A stretch of 64,000 bases of DNA from Candidatus Methanosphaera massiliense (GCF_028890305.1 NZ_JARBXM010000001.1:622501-686500), one strand, 5' to 3'; positions 18,094 to 28,483 are shown, counted from the first letter of the stretch. Translations and numbers: made by a program. The notes: generated by a model from the letters alone, not told the origin.

Positions 18094-19283
18094 GTCCTTA
18101 ATAATTTTTTATATTCTTCAATCATTCTGTCTGTCATTATCTTCATAGAATTTTCTGGTAATGTTGAAGCAGCATTATCCTCTAATCGTCTGAGTAATAC
18201 ATTATTATTAATTATAGTCAATATTTTATCTTTTAAATCTGCACTGTTTCCTGGTTCAAATAATAATCCATTATAGTTATCTATGATAAGCTCGGGTATT
18301 CCTCCAATGTCACTGCCAATAACAGGGGTTCCTGTACTAAAACTTTCATAAATGACAAGTGGTGAGTTATCATAACATATTGATGGAATGATAACAATAT
18401 TAGAAGAATCATAATACTCTGTTATGGAATTGTTATCTACAAAGCCATGGAATATGATTCTTTTATCATTCTGTGCTCTTTGTTTGAACTCTTCCTCATC
18501 ATAACCTTTACCTATGATGTGTAATCTGATATTTGAATTAGGTATCTCTTTAAATGCATTAATTAAGGTATGTACACCTTTATGTTTTCCAAGTGTACCA
18601 ATATATGTTATATCTATTATATCATAGGTCTTGGCTGATTTGTGATTAGTATATTCTACACCTAAAGGTATTTTTACACAGCGTGTATTGTTAAAGAATT
18701 GATTTTCTTTAAATTTTTCTATCATGAAGTGTGATGGAGATATTAATAAATCCACATTGTCTGATAATAGTTTACGTTGTTTATCAACATATATATCACA
18801 TATCAGGTTTCTTTTTTTACATAATGTGTTATTTCCACGTATTAAATTAGCCCTAGGACATATTAATGAGAAATCATGTGATTCAAATACAACAGGAATA
18901 CCTAAATCCTTTCCAGCTTTGAAACAAGATAAAGATAATCCTTTATAATTGTTAATATGAATAATATCAGTATCTGTATCCTGTAGTATTTTCTCTATCC
19001 TGTTTAATGTATCATTGTTCCAAAGGTCATAAATATGCCATAAAGGCTTTTTAATACCACTAACCTCTGTTTGTCTGTATACGGGGTATAATTTTGTAGT
19101 ATTTATCTGATAAATACGGATATTTTCATGTTTTATGAAGTGTTCTTCATAATCCGGACTAGTGGTAATGACAATAACCTTATGACCCTTTTTAACCATT
19201 TCCAGAGCAGTTTTTTCTACAACTATCTCTGCTCCACCCAGTACTGTTGGCGGATATAGATTAGTTATATAGCATATTTTCAT
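18090..19283 (-). CDS. GT4-type glycosyltransferase
   Basis: GT-B glycosyltransferase, 397 residues. It opens with KICYITNLYPPTVLGGAE, the typical GT4 acceptor-domain start with a glycine loop. The donor domain contains ITYIGTLGKHKGVHTLI, and the active-site loop is YDNSPLVIYESFSTG, in which Asp replaces the first Glu of the E-x7-E pair. ATG 19283 follows AGGAGTTACT. Four-base overlaps with both neighbours (19280-19283 and 18090-18093) indicate translational coupling. Confidence 0.88.
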   Translation of the reverse strand: MKICYITNLYPPTVLGGAEIVVEKTALEMVKKGHKVIVITTSPDYEEHFIKHENIRIYQINTTKLYPVYRQTEVSGIKKPLWHIYDLWNNDTLNRIEKILQDTDTDIIHINNYKGLSLSCFKAGKDLGIPVVFESHDFSLICPRANLIRGNNTLCKKRNLICDIYVDKQRKLLSDNVDLLISPSHFMIEKFKENQFFNNTRCVKIPLGVEYTNHKSAKTYDIIDITYIGTLGKHKGVHTLINAFKEIPNSNIRLHIIGKGYDEEEFKQRAQNDKRIIFHGFVDNNSITEYYDSSNIVIIPSICYDNSPLVIYESFSTGTPVIGSDIGGIPELIIDNYNGLLFEPGNSADLKDKILTIINNNVLLRRLEDNAASTLPENSMKIMTDRMIEEYKKLLRT

Positions 19284-20398
19284 AGTAACTCCTCATATAA
19301 GCTGTGTATTTCATGGGCAATTTTTTTCCATTCATATTTCTCTTGTACTAGTTTTCTTCCTGCATATCCCATTTTTTCTTGTAATTCTGGATTTGATAGT
19401 ATTTCTATTATGGCGTCTGTTAGAGCGTCAACATCTTTGGGTGGTACTATTATACCACTATTTGTATTAATAACATCATCTGCAACGCCTACAATATTTG
19501 TACTGATAACGGGGGTTTGACATGCTAGGGCTTCCAGTACTACTATTCCGAATCCTTCCTGTAAAGATGATATTGATGGTAATATGAATAATTCAGATGT
19601 TGTATAGTAATTTATTACTTCCTCATCTTCTAGAAATCCTTTAAACTCGACATTATCTTTTAATCCCATTTCTTCTACTTTTTCCTGATAATATTCAAGT
19701 AGTTCTCCTTTTCCTCCTACTATGAGTTTAATATCGGGTATTGTTACTTTTACGTTAACTAATGCTCTTAGAAGGTAGTCTAATCCTTTATATTTATGGA
19801 ATTTGTCTAATACGCTTAGGAAGAATATTTGGTGTTTTTGACGTTTAGTATTCTGAGGTTTGAATAGTACTGTATCTACTCCGTTAGGTATTGTTACTAT
19901 CTTATCCTTATAGTTTTGTAGATGTGGTGATTGTATGTAGTCATCTTGTGTAATTATTATCTTGTCTGCCTTGTTCAATAGGAATTTTAGTGCTGTTTTG
20001 TTGTATATATTTGCTATTGTGTTAGCTACTCCTGTTCCTATTATGTCATTATGATATGTTACTACAAGTGGCTTGTTTTTTATTCGGGTTATGATGTTAC
20101 TCCAATCACTACTCCAAGGTGTGGGTATATGTGTATGAATAATGTCAAAGTCTTCATTGTAAAGAACATTTGGAAGTGATAACGTTATGTTTGTATTAGC
20201 AATTTTTCCAGAATATTTAAGACGTATAATATTTATGTCATTATACTGTTCTTTAGATACATTATTTGGTTCATTTGCACAAATAACTGTAACATCACAA
20301 TCATCATACTTCACCAATTCTTTGGAAATATAATAAACATACTGCTCCACCCCACCAATAAAGGGATAAAAACGTACGGGGGTTTGTAAAACTTTCAA
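19280..20398 (-). CDS. GT4-type glycosyltransferase
   Basis: GT-B glycosyltransferase of 372 residues resembling the PimB/WcaI-like group: KVLQTPVRFYPFIGGVEQYV at the N-terminus, HTHIPTPWSS in the acceptor cleft, SVLDKFHKYKGLDYLLRA at the start of the donor domain and EGFGIVVLEALACQ with the E-x7-E pair. The start is TTG 20398 behind GGAGAGGTTACACA. It heads a set of four coupled genes running to 14560. The 181-base spacer upstream to the next gene may hold a promoter. Confidence 0.88.
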   Translation of the reverse strand: MKVLQTPVRFYPFIGGVEQYVYYISKELVKYDDCDVTVICANEPNNVSKEQYNDINIIRLKYSGKIANTNITLSLPNVLYNEDFDIIHTHIPTPWSSDWSNIITRIKNKPLVVTYHNDIIGTGVANTIANIYNKTALKFLLNKADKIIITQDDYIQSPHLQNYKDKIVTIPNGVDTVLFKPQNTKRQKHQIFFLSVLDKFHKYKGLDYLLRALVNVKVTIPDIKLIVGGKGELLEYYQEKVEEMGLKDNVEFKGFLEDEEVINYYTTSELFILPSISSLQEGFGIVVLEALACQTPVISTNIVGVADDVINTNSGIIVPPKDVDALTDAIIEILSNPELQEKMGYAGRKLVQEKYEWKKIAHEIHSLYEELL

Positions 20399-20579
20399 TG
20401 TGTAACCTCTCCTAAAAGTAATAAATTAAAAAGAATAACTATACACTAATTATTCATATTCCATGAATTTAGATTTAATATAATATATAAGCTTAATTAC
20501 TTAATAGATTTATCCTTAATTATAAAAAAAATAGTAGAAATATCTAATAAAAAATAGATAAATGATATAAATAAGAGAA

Positions 20580-21734
20580 TCATGTCTTATTAACAATATC
20601 ATAGTAATAATTTTCAGTTAAACTAGTTATATGATTCCAATCATACTTTTTAGCAAATTCTCTACATTTATTTCGCATTTGATGAGGAATACCCTCAGAA
20701 ATACATTGATTAATAATCTTTGCGAGATTTTCACAGTTATCATTAATGACCCATCCATTTTGATGAACCACTAAATCCTTAGAAGCATTCATAGGAGCAT
20801 TCACTGTAACAACAGGAACACCACAAGCATTAGCTTCAATAACAACTATTCCAAAACCTTCTCTAAGTGATGGTAAAACAAACAGAGATGAACTTTTCAA
20901 AGTCTTATATAAATCTCGCTGATCCTCATAAAAGCCTTTGAAGAAAACATTATTTTCAAGATTTAAATCTGACACTTGTTTTCTAAGAGCATCCTCTGAT
21001 GGTCCCTCACCAACAATAAAACATTTAACATAAGGATGTTTCTTTCTAACTATATCAATAGAATCAATGAGAAGATCCACATGTTTCTCAGGTATCAATC
21101 TACCCGCATATAATACATCACAATAAGTATCACTAGGATCAATGTAGACAATATCCTTAATATTCACACCATTTGGAATAATACAAGCGTTAGAAGGATT
21201 ACTGTTCTGTATCATGTTATCATATGTTAATTCTGATACACATATAACATTATCAGTTAAGTGAAGAAGTCCTTTCTCAACAATCTTTCCAATGAATCCC
21301 TTTTTACCCAGGTACTCATACCAATAATCATTCCATATTTCATGTAATGTGATAACAAGATTTGTTTCATTAATAAATGTTTTAATTTTACTGGTATAAC
21401 ATGAAAAATATGGAAAACCCTGACAATCAACTATATCAAAATCATCAAAGTTAGCACTTAATACACGTCTAGCAAAATATAATGCCTCTCTAACAGACCT
21501 AGTATTATTATCAGTGTATAAATCCATTGGTTTTCCCAAACTATGGTATGTTATTCCCTTATATTTTATAACTTCTTGTCCTGCATATTCCTTGGTATTC
21601 ATCCAATAGCCTAGAGAAAAAATATGAACGTCATGTCCTCGAACCACAAGACGAGTTCCAATTTCATAAATTCTACGTTCTGCTCCTCCAGTAACCCATG
21701 GATAGGCAGTATCATATATTAATGCTATTTTCAT
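20580..21734 (-). CDS. GT4-type glycosyltransferase
   Basis: GT-B glycosyltransferase of 384 residues. The N-terminal loop is YPWVTGGAERRIYEIG, the acceptor-side HEIWNDYW is at about 130-137, and the donor domain contains DVLYAGRLIPEKHVDLLI and EGFGIVVIEANACG (intact E-x7-E). ATG 21734 follows AGGAGCTTATCG. It is on the same strand as its neighbours but separated by about 80 bases from the GT2 gene at 21812. Confidence 0.88.
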   Translation of the reverse strand: MKIALIYDTAYPWVTGGAERRIYEIGTRLVVRGHDVHIFSLGYWMNTKEYAGQEVIKYKGITYHSLGKPMDLYTDNNTRSVREALYFARRVLSANFDDFDIVDCQGFPYFSCYTSKIKTFINETNLVITLHEIWNDYWYEYLGKKGFIGKIVEKGLLHLTDNVICVSELTYDNMIQNSNPSNACIIPNGVNIKDIVYIDPSDTYCDVLYAGRLIPEKHVDLLIDSIDIVRKKHPYVKCFIVGEGPSEDALRKQVSDLNLENNVFFKGFYEDQRDLYKTLKSSSLFVLPSLREGFGIVVIEANACGVPVVTVNAPMNASKDLVVHQNGWVINDNCENLAKIINQCISEGIPHQMRNKCREFAKKYDWNHITSLTENYYYDIVNKT

Positions 21735-21811
21735 CGATAAGCTCCTGAAAGTATATATTTAATAAGATTCTTTATAAAAAAATTAGGTGGTAAGTAAAGG
21801 TGTTTATTATG

Positions 21812-22504
21812 TTAATTTTTGCCAAATTTACGGGTTAACATGTATTTAACATGTCTCCATCCATCATCAAATGAACTGAGTTTGGCTTCTCCACCACCAC
21901 GCTTTTTATAACGTATAGGTACTTCTTTTATATGCAAACCTTTTTCACTAGCTTCAATAACCATTTCTATAGCAAATTCCATTCCGGGTGCTTTTAAGTC
22001 CATTTTATCTAATGCTTCTCTTGTAAAAGCTCGCATTCCACAATGAGTATCCGAGTAATCTGAGTGGAATAAAATATTTAACATCTTGGTTAATAATGGA
22101 TTTCCAATGTACTGGTGTAATGCAGGCATAGCACCATCCTCAATAGTACCATCAAATCGTGAACCAATAACAAAATCACAGTTATCATCAACAAGATAAT
22201 TTATGAAATCCATTGACTGCTCTAAAGGATAGGTTCCATCAGCATCACCCATTATTATAATATCACCTGTAGCTTCCTTGAAACCACGTAGGTATGCATT
22301 ACCATATCCTCTTTTCTCTTCTAAAAATACTGTTGCACCAGCATCGCTTGCTTCTTGAGCTGTATTATCTGTAGAATTATTGTTAACCACTATTATTTCA
22401 ACAGTATATCCTGCTTCTTCTATTTCTTTAACAGGAATACTTCGTATAGTTTTTCCTACAACTCCCTCTTCATTTAAAGCTGGTATTACAAATGAAACTT
22501 TCAT
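21812..22504 (-). CDS. GT2 dolichol-phosphate-sugar synthase-like transferase
   Basis: A 230-residue GT2 enzyme like DPM1/UgtP-type dolichyl- or polyprenyl-phosphate hexose synthases. It has [18 protein letters not shown] at the start, [10 protein letters not shown], then [10 protein letters not shown] with the DxD metal site near residues 92-94, and the [11 protein letters not shown] segment typical of this subgroup. There are no C-terminal membrane helices, unlike GtrB. Expected product: a lipid-phosphate-linked sugar donor used outside the membrane, for example by a GT-C protein such as the one at 15694. ATG 22504 follows AAGGATTGTCGAAAT. Confidence 0.88.
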   Translation of the reverse strand: MKVSFVIPALNEEGVVGKTIRSIPVKEIEEAGYTVEIIVVNNNSTDNTAQEASDAGATVFLEEKRGYGNAYLRGFKEATGDIIIMGDADGTYPLEQSMDFINYLVDDNCDFVIGSRFDGTIEDGAMPALHQYIGNPLLTKMLNILFHSDYSDTHCGMRAFTREALDKMDLKAPGMEFAIEMVIEASEKGLHIKEVPIRYKKRGGGEAKLSSFDDGWRHVKYMLTRKFGKN

Positions 22505-22630
22505 ATTTCGACAATCCTTAACTAGTTACCCCTATGAATTAATGTTATATTAATTCTAAAAAAATACGTATATATTATATTATTTATGTTTTTATTAATA
22601 TATAATTAGAATGTTTTTAATTATTTTAAG

Positions 22631-23809
22631 TTATATTACTATTTCATCAATTATCTTTTCTATTTTATGTGTTGCCCTCTTCCATGAATAATTTTTTTCA
22701 ACAAATAATCGGGCATTATCTGAAATCCTATTTCTAAGCTTATCATTGTGGATTAATACTATAACAGAATTTTTAAAGGTAATTGCATCATCGGCTAATA
22801 TAAATTCTTTTCCGTCTGTAGCATCTATTCCACTTATACCTCTTGTTGTTGATACAACTGGTAAATTCATGCTCATAGCTTCAAGAATCTTATTTTTTAT
22901 TCCAGTACCTGAAACCATTGGTGTTATAAATATTGTGCCCTGTTTCAAGTATGTTCTAACATCTTCAACAGAACCTGTCACAGTTATATGTGAATCCTTT
23001 TCTAAACTTTTAATATAAGTAGAAGGGTTACGTCCAACAATATAAAAGGGAATAGTTTCCTTTTCTAGAATTAATGGATAAATTTCATTAATAAAATACG
23101 TTACAGCATCATTATTTGGTGGTGTACTCATATCTCCAAGAAATACTAATTTTTTTTCTGATTGAGCTTCACTATTTTTAAAATAATTTGTGTCTACACC
23201 ATTAGCAACGACTTCAATTGGCGTATGAATATATTTTTCCAATAATTCCTTGTCTTTTTCATTAACAACTATACATGAATCAAAACAATTGTATGTTTTT
23301 TCATATCTATGAATCTTAAAGTAGTTTAAATACCAATAAATCTTAGAGTAGATGCCTTTTGCCTTCTGATACATGTTATAATTATAATTACTAACAGCGT
23401 CAAATGCATACACTATTTTAGGAATATTTACACGTTTAACATAGAATGCCATAGGCATATCTGTAATTATAACATCATATGATTCATTTAAAGTATTTTT
23501 TATCAGTTTACTCATGTTTTCATGATAATAGTAGTTCATAAAGCTACGTGTATGTAAGTTATCTAATGATATCATGTTTTTAAGAGTATATATGAATTGA
23601 TCTTTAACTGATAAATATTCTGGAATTGCAATTGTATCATAATCACTAAGATATTCTTCAAGTTCGCTAATATTGTATTTACCTGAATCAAAGGATATTA
23701 AATGGATATCATAATCTTTTTCCATGTTTCTTATCAGATGATAGAAAGGTAATGTTGCTCCTACAGTCATGGAAGGTATATCATGACAGATTAATAGTAT
23801 TTTTTTCAT
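22631..23809 (-). CDS. GT4-type glycosyltransferase
   Basis: GT-B transferase, 392 residues, with N-terminal KKILLICHDIPSMTVGATL. The donor domain contains KLVFLGDMSTPPNNDAVTYF, a form typical of a GT4 subgroup with the phrase PPNxDAV, and GTGIKNKILEAMSMNLPVV carries the conserved acidic Glu. It overlaps the upstream GT4 gene by four bases (23806-23809), so the two are translationally coupled. Donor and acceptor are unknown. Confidence 0.85.
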   Translation of the reverse strand: MKKILLICHDIPSMTVGATLPFYHLIRNMEKDYDIHLISFDSGKYNISELEEYLSDYDTIAIPEYLSVKDQFIYTLKNMISLDNLHTRSFMNYYYHENMSKLIKNTLNESYDVIITDMPMAFYVKRVNIPKIVYAFDAVSNYNYNMYQKAKGIYSKIYWYLNYFKIHRYEKTYNCFDSCIVVNEKDKELLEKYIHTPIEVVANGVDTNYFKNSEAQSEKKLVFLGDMSTPPNNDAVTYFINEIYPLILEKETIPFYIVGRNPSTYIKSLEKDSHITVTGSVEDVRTYLKQGTIFITPMVSGTGIKNKILEAMSMNLPVVSTTRGISGIDATDGKEFILADDAITFKNSVIVLIHNDKLRNRISDNARLFVEKNYSWKRATHKIEKIIDEIVI

Positions 23810-24942
23810 TGTCTTTTTCCTATTACTTTTTCATATACTGATATTATTTTATCTGAAACAGTACTCCATTGTAGATTAGATTTAATATATTCCTGACCTT
23901 TTCTAATCTCTGTGGACGTGGTTTCTTTATCTTCAAGAGACTCTATCATGGCAGTCTTTAACAGTTCAATATTACCATATTCAATGATTTTACCTGCACC
24001 TATTTTTTCTATTAATTCTCCCGATTCAGGTGTTACAATTACAGGGGTGTCTGATAGTAATGCTTCAAATACTGTTATTGACACGCCACCCATATATTTG
24101 ACAGGATTTACAAATACTTCAGCATCATGATATATGCTTATTTTATCCTCTTCTTTTATAAATCCAGTAAATATGACCCTGTTTTCTAATTTTTTATCAT
24201 TTATTATTTTATCTAGTACTGTTTTATAATTAGTTATTTTTCCAGCTATTACTAGTTTATATTCTGAATATTTCTCAGGTAATAATGAAAATGCTTCTAT
24301 TAAATGATTTATTCCTTTTAATCCATCCATTCTTCCAAGATACAGAATGTAGGGTGCATTAATATGTTTGTTTCTGAAGGTTCCCTGTGGTGGTAGTTGA
24401 TTATATTCTTCAATATTCATTCCATTATATATTAATTCTATATCTTTTGCATGCATCCGTTTATCATAATATGCTTCTTCTTCAGATACTGCTATAACAC
24501 TACTAGCGTTTTGCATTATCTTGTTTCCATATAATTTATCATATACATTCTTGATGAATGATTTGCTAATGTGTTTCGGTGTTGAAGCATGTGGCTGTAA
24601 TACATAGGGGATGTTATACTTCTCTGCGTACTTAATTACTATATTATTCTGGTATGATCTGAGTTCATGGAGATGTATTACATCATACTCCTCAATATTT
24701 TCCTTAAGCCATGATTTGATTTTTGGAGAGTAAATAAATAATGCTAAGTTAAATACGTATGGTAATGGTACCATTGTAAGGTTTGGTATTTTATCAGTAT
24801 CTTCCTTATTATAGTCCATGGTTGTGGTTAGTATGGTTACAGTATGTCCTTTTTTAATCAGTTGCTTTGTTAAATTATAACATACATTTACATCGCCACC
24901 TCTTGTAAATGAGAAGTAGGGAATAATTTGTAATATGTTCAT
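23806..24942 (-). CDS. GT4-type glycosyltransferase
   Basis: GT-B transferase of 378 residues. It starts NILQIIPYFSFTRGGDVNVCYNL, has LQPHAS in the acceptor cleft, ILYLGRMDGLKGINHLIEAF in the donor domain and GGVSITVFEALLSDTPVI at the active-site loop. ATG 24942 follows AGTGATATTAC. It is the first of a coupled pair with the gene at 22631, about 40 bases downstream of the gene at 24986. Confidence 0.86.
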   Translation of the reverse strand: MNILQIIPYFSFTRGGDVNVCYNLTKQLIKKGHTVTILTTTMDYNKEDTDKIPNLTMVPLPYVFNLALFIYSPKIKSWLKENIEEYDVIHLHELRSYQNNIVIKYAEKYNIPYVLQPHASTPKHISKSFIKNVYDKLYGNKIMQNASSVIAVSEEEAYYDKRMHAKDIELIYNGMNIEEYNQLPPQGTFRNKHINAPYILYLGRMDGLKGINHLIEAFSLLPEKYSEYKLVIAGKITNYKTVLDKIINDKKLENRVIFTGFIKEEDKISIYHDAEVFVNPVKYMGGVSITVFEALLSDTPVIVTPESGELIEKIGAGKIIEYGNIELLKTAMIESLEDKETTSTEIRKGQEYIKSNLQWSTVSDKIISVYEKVIGKRQ

Positions 24943-24985
24943 GTAATATCACTCAAAAAAATGGTTAAAAATGAGGAGTTTAATG

Positions 24986-26215
24986 TTATATATCTTTTAA
25001 TAGAATATCCAAGACTATGTCTTCAAGTATACCCTCAAATTGTAATGTAAGATTACGCCAATCATTACTTTTTACAAAGTTGTATCCTGCAGATCCTACG
25101 TTTATTATTTCGCGTTTGTTTGTGAATTTTTGTTGTACTATTTTAAGTACTTCTTCGGGTGTATTAATGTAGACTATTCCATTTCTTTCTCCAAATTCTG
25201 CTACTAATCCTGGAAGTCTTGTTGCTATAACTGGTTTTTTCATCGCCATGTATTCATAGATTTTTATTGGTACAATATCCTGCATTATTTCCTCATCTTT
25301 ATATGCCGGTAATATACAGATGTCACTTGCTCCTATTAAATCAGGCATTAACTTGTATTTTTGCCTTCCAGTTAATATCATCTGGTCTTCTAATTTATAT
25401 TTCCTCTGGATTAGTTCTAGTGCTTCGAGTGCGTCCCCATCACCAGTTATCATTATTTTTATATTAGGATACTTTTCCTTGTTTTTTCCTAGTTCTAGTG
25501 CTAATTCTTTAAGTCCTGCAAAGTTGTATAGGAATCCCATGAAGAATAATACTATATCATTGTTTTTAATGTTATAGAATTGACGTATTTTGTATCCATT
25601 ATGTTTTTTGTAGTTGAATTGGTTTAAGTTAATTCCTGCTCCAATGATACTCATTTTATGTGGATTAGCACCTAATTCCACTGCTGTTTCATTGAGTTTT
25701 CTATTTATTGTTAGCACGTATGATGATCTTTTTATAGTATTCTTTGTTATACGTTTACCCAGTCCTCTGAAATGTTTTTCTGGAATTAATTTATATAATA
25801 CATCTATGAAATAGTATACAAATGGAATATTTGCTTTTTTAGCTTCTTTTGCAGCTATATTTGCGTTTAATATTCCGAATCCTACTATAACATCTGGTTC
25901 AAATTCCTTAATTTGGCGTTTTATTTCTTTTCTGTGATAATATAGTACTGAAAAATAATTTAGTACAGGTAATTTAATTAATGGTGGTCTAATTACAGTA
26001 ACGTTATCTGTGTTATATATTTTCTTGTAATGTTCGAAAACTTGTCTTGGGCTTTTATATTTATATTCAGAATCTTTTTTATCAAGTTTCCAATCTACTT
26101 CATAGTCTATTACACGAATAGTATGTCCTCTTAGACCTAGTAATTCCATTAAGTGGTGTTGTTGATGAGGATTTCTTTTAATCCAGTCAGATTCCTGCAC
26201 TACTAATATTTTCAT
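24986..26215 (-). CDS. GT4-type glycosyltransferase
   Basis: GT-B transferase of 409 residues. The N-terminus is KILVVQESDWIKRNPHQQHH and the donor half begins at VLFFMGFLYNFAGLKELAL. The active-site loop reads EIMQDIVPIKIYEYMAMKKP, a GT4 form found in capsule and LPS loci. ATG 26215 follows GGTGATGAAAA. It is separated from the epimerase gene at 26332 by 116 bases. It probably belongs to the same transcription unit as the epimerase and the two transferases downstream. Confidence 0.85.
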   Translation of the reverse strand: MKILVVQESDWIKRNPHQQHHLMELLGLRGHTIRVIDYEVDWKLDKKDSEYKYKSPRQVFEHYKKIYNTDNVTVIRPPLIKLPVLNYFSVLYYHRKEIKRQIKEFEPDVIVGFGILNANIAAKEAKKANIPFVYYFIDVLYKLIPEKHFRGLGKRITKNTIKRSSYVLTINRKLNETAVELGANPHKMSIIGAGINLNQFNYKKHNGYKIRQFYNIKNNDIVLFFMGFLYNFAGLKELALELGKNKEKYPNIKIMITGDGDALEALELIQRKYKLEDQMILTGRQKYKLMPDLIGASDICILPAYKDEEIMQDIVPIKIYEYMAMKKPVIATRLPGLVAEFGERNGIVYINTPEEVLKIVQQKFTNKREIINVGSAGYNFVKSNDWRNLTLQFEGILEDIVLDILLKDI

Positions 26216-26331
26216 TTTTCATCACCATTTCGTTGTGGAATTATTATTATATTTTTTCTTCAAATAAATTTTTTGATATTAAAAAGATAAAAAGGGTGTT
26301 TAAGTAGGTGGTTAGAATCTATTTTATTTAA

Positions 26332-27330
26332 TTAGAATTCTGCACTTTTTTGTATATTATCCCAGTTTTCTACAAACCATTCATGTGTATTTTCAAGTCC
26401 TTCTTCGAAGGTATGTTGTGGTTTGTAATCTAGAATTCTTTTTGCTTTATCTATTGAAGATAGGAGTTTATTTTTAGCATCCCAATTTCTACGTTCCTTA
26501 TATTCTACTCCTGCTTCATTACCACATAATTCATTAACTTTATTTGCCATATCAATTACTCTATGGTCTACTCCAGAACCAAGATTTATTGATTCTCCTA
26601 TTGCTTCTTCAACAACTCCTAATCTTGTTAATCCTTGAAGTATGTCATCTATATATGTCCAATCACGTGTTTCACTACCATTTCCAGTTATAGGTAGTGC
26701 TTGACCGTTCATTGCCCAATACATGAAGTTTGGTATAACATTTCTGTATTTTCCTGGAACTTCTCCTGGTCCAAACACATTGAAAAATCTAGCATTAGCA
26801 ATTGGTAAATCATATAGGTTATGGAAGTAGTTTGTGTATAATTCTCCTAATAATTTAGTAACCTGGTAAGGTGTGTGTAAACTAATACTAATGTCATGTT
26901 CTTCAAATGGCATTTTTGATTCTAATCCATAAACTCCACATCCACTACTAGAGTATACAAATCTTTTTACTCCAGTTAACTGTGCATATTCTAATACTTT
27001 TAATATACCTAGCCCATTTACTTTTAAATCTAACTCTGGTTTGTCTACTGAATTTTGGTTAGCAAAGTGTGCTGCTAAATGGAATACATAATCAGGGTTT
27101 TGTTTGAATACCCATTTTAATACCTGATCATCACATATATCTCCCTCTATGAATTCTACACAATCTAATTTTGGTATATTCCATGTATATGCTGAGGATA
27201 AGTTATCTAATACAATAATTTTCTTAGGATTATATTCTGCAAGCTTTTTTGTTAAATTACTTCCAACACAGCCTGCTCCTCCTGTTATTAATATAGTCTG
27301 GTCTTCATATGCACTAGCAACATCAATCAT
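26332..27330 (-). CDS. NAD-dependent nucleotide-sugar epimerase/dehydratase (SDR)
   Basis: Extended short-chain dehydrogenase, 332 residues. The NAD loop is ITGGAGCVGSNL (residues ~15-26), the acidic residue after strand 2 is in VLDNLSS, the catalytic region has YSSSGCGVYG, and YQVTK supplies the Tyr and Lys. FFNVFGPG and DWTYIDDI are sugar-nucleotide binding segments. It is probably a UDP-hexose 4-epimerase or a related UDP-sugar enzyme; the exact reaction is open. ATG 27330 follows GGAGATAAAA. As the first gene of the minus-strand operon it provides a donor sugar for the transferases after it. Confidence 0.85.
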   Translation of the reverse strand: MIDVASAYEDQTILITGGAGCVGSNLTKKLAEYNPKKIIVLDNLSSAYTWNIPKLDCVEFIEGDICDDQVLKWVFKQNPDYVFHLAAHFANQNSVDKPELDLKVNGLGILKVLEYAQLTGVKRFVYSSSGCGVYGLESKMPFEEHDISISLHTPYQVTKLLGELYTNYFHNLYDLPIANARFFNVFGPGEVPGKYRNVIPNFMYWAMNGQALPITGNGSETRDWTYIDDILQGLTRLGVVEEAIGESINLGSGVDHRVIDMANKVNELCGNEAGVEYKERRNWDAKNKLLSSIDKAKRILDYKPQHTFEEGLENTHEWFVENWDNIQKSAEF

Positions 27331-27645
27331 TTTTATCTCCTTATATTATTATATATCATGTTAAATTTTTATTAATCTCTATTAAGAATTATATTTCTTT
27401 TTAGTTTTATTTAAATTTTAAAATAGTTTTTCCTATATATAAAAATAAAAAAATATTGGAAGTAATAAATTAATTAAACTATTCTCTGACCTATTTTATA
27501 TAAAATTAATTTATTGATAGGATTATTCAAATAAATAAAAATAGGTACTTCTTCTTTTTTAAGAAGGGAGATTAGGGTATTATCTTTTTATTTAGGACAG
27601 TAAACCTAATCAGTATATTTTGTTAGATAGTGTTCCTTGTTTTAG

Positions 27646-27780
27646 CTACATATATTTGGATTTGCACTACTAAACTTTTCTAGTCATATGAGCATGGCAA
27701 TTCTATTATCTTCAATAGTTATCTCTGTTATTACTTTTAATGTCTTGTTTAAACATCTTAATAAGAATAAGGTTAATTAA
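27646..27780 (+). pseudogene. Possible remnant of a membrane-protein gene
   Basis: An open frame of 44 codons follows a TAG at 27643 and ends with TAA 27778-27780. It includes an ATG at 27688 without a ribosome site. The translation is a hydrophobic helix followed by a basic tail (AILLSSIVISVITFNVLFKH then LNKNKVN), the usual look of the end of a transporter. It is likely the decayed 3' end of a lost gene, but could be chance or a small membrane protein. Confidence 0.3.
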
Positions 27781-27835
27781 GGCTTATTTCAGAAGTGTTT
27801 TGCACATCTGTTCAATTTATATGAAAAAATAAATC

Positions 27836-27844
27836 TTTATATAT
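27836..27844 (+). promoter_or_regulatory. TATA box for a leaderless transcript
   Basis: TTTATATAT is centred about 27 bases before ATG 27867, which would place the transcription start at or next to the ATG. There is no ribosome site before the ATG, consistent with a leaderless message. Confidence 0.5.
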
Positions 27845-27866
27845 CCTAATATGCATATAAGTATTT

Positions 27867-28481
27867 ATGAATGATAAATCTTACTGGGAACAATACTACA
27901 AAAAGAATCCTAACCCTGTAGAACCATCTACATTTGCTAGATTTACAAGTGGATTTTTACATCCAGGAAATTCATTAATAGAATTAGGCTGTGGAAATGG
28001 TAGGGACAGTGTATTTTTTGCTCAAAATAACTTAAACGTGACAGCTATTGACCAAGTAGAATCAGAAATGGATTATTTAAATCATAAATATAGTTTATAT
28101 AATCTTGATTTTAAAGCAGATGACTTTACTCGCTTAAATTCTGATAAATCATATGACTATGTATACTCACGATTTACACTACATTCTATTAATGAAGAAG
28201 CAGAATCTAGAGTATTAAAATGGATAGGCTCAAATCTTAAAGATCAAGGTTACTTTTTCTTAGAAGTACGTAGTATTAATGATCCCATGTTTCAAAAAGG
28301 CGAAAAAATAAGTGATAATGAAAATGTAACAACTCATTATCGTAGATATTTGAATTTAGAAGACACAATCAACAAGATAGAAAAATGTGGATTAAAAATA
28401 ATCTATCAATTAGAAAGTCAAGGATTGGCAGTATATAAAGATGATGATCCTATGTTAATTAGGATTGTTGCACAAAAATAA
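27867..28481 (+). CDS. Class I SAM-dependent methyltransferase
   Basis: A 204-residue Rossmann-fold methyltransferase. Motif I is SLIELGCGNGRDSVFFA (about 36-52), motif II is VTAIDQVESEM, and the YDYVYSRFTLHSINEE region gives the post-II and IV motifs. It resembles the small-molecule methyltransferases near tellurite-resistance-like families. The substrate is unknown; with the glycan genes it could methylate a sugar. ATG 27867 has no ribosome site but lies ~27 bases after a TATA box, so it appears leaderless. Its stop is two bases from the convergent LicD gene. Confidence 0.8.
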   Translation: MNDKSYWEQYYKKNPNPVEPSTFARFTSGFLHPGNSLIELGCGNGRDSVFFAQNNLNVTAIDQVESEMDYLNHKYSLYNLDFKADDFTRLNSDKSYDYVYSRFTLHSINEEAESRVLKWIGSNLKDQGYFFLEVRSINDPMFQKGEKISDNENVTTHYRRYLNLEDTINKIEKCGLKIIYQLESQGLAVYKDDDPMLIRIVAQK

Positions 28482-28483
28482 AT

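Larger units (their letters stand above)
27331..27866. other. 536-base gene-poor spacer in the glycan island
   Basis: This is the largest gap in the island. It contains the divergent promoter zones of the epimerase (left) and the methyltransferase (right), a short frame at 27646-27780 listed separately, and a small hairpin with CTTCTT at about 27548-27553 pairing with AAGAAG at about 27561-27566. No RNA gene, repeat array or attachment site is visible. Confidence 0.5.
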
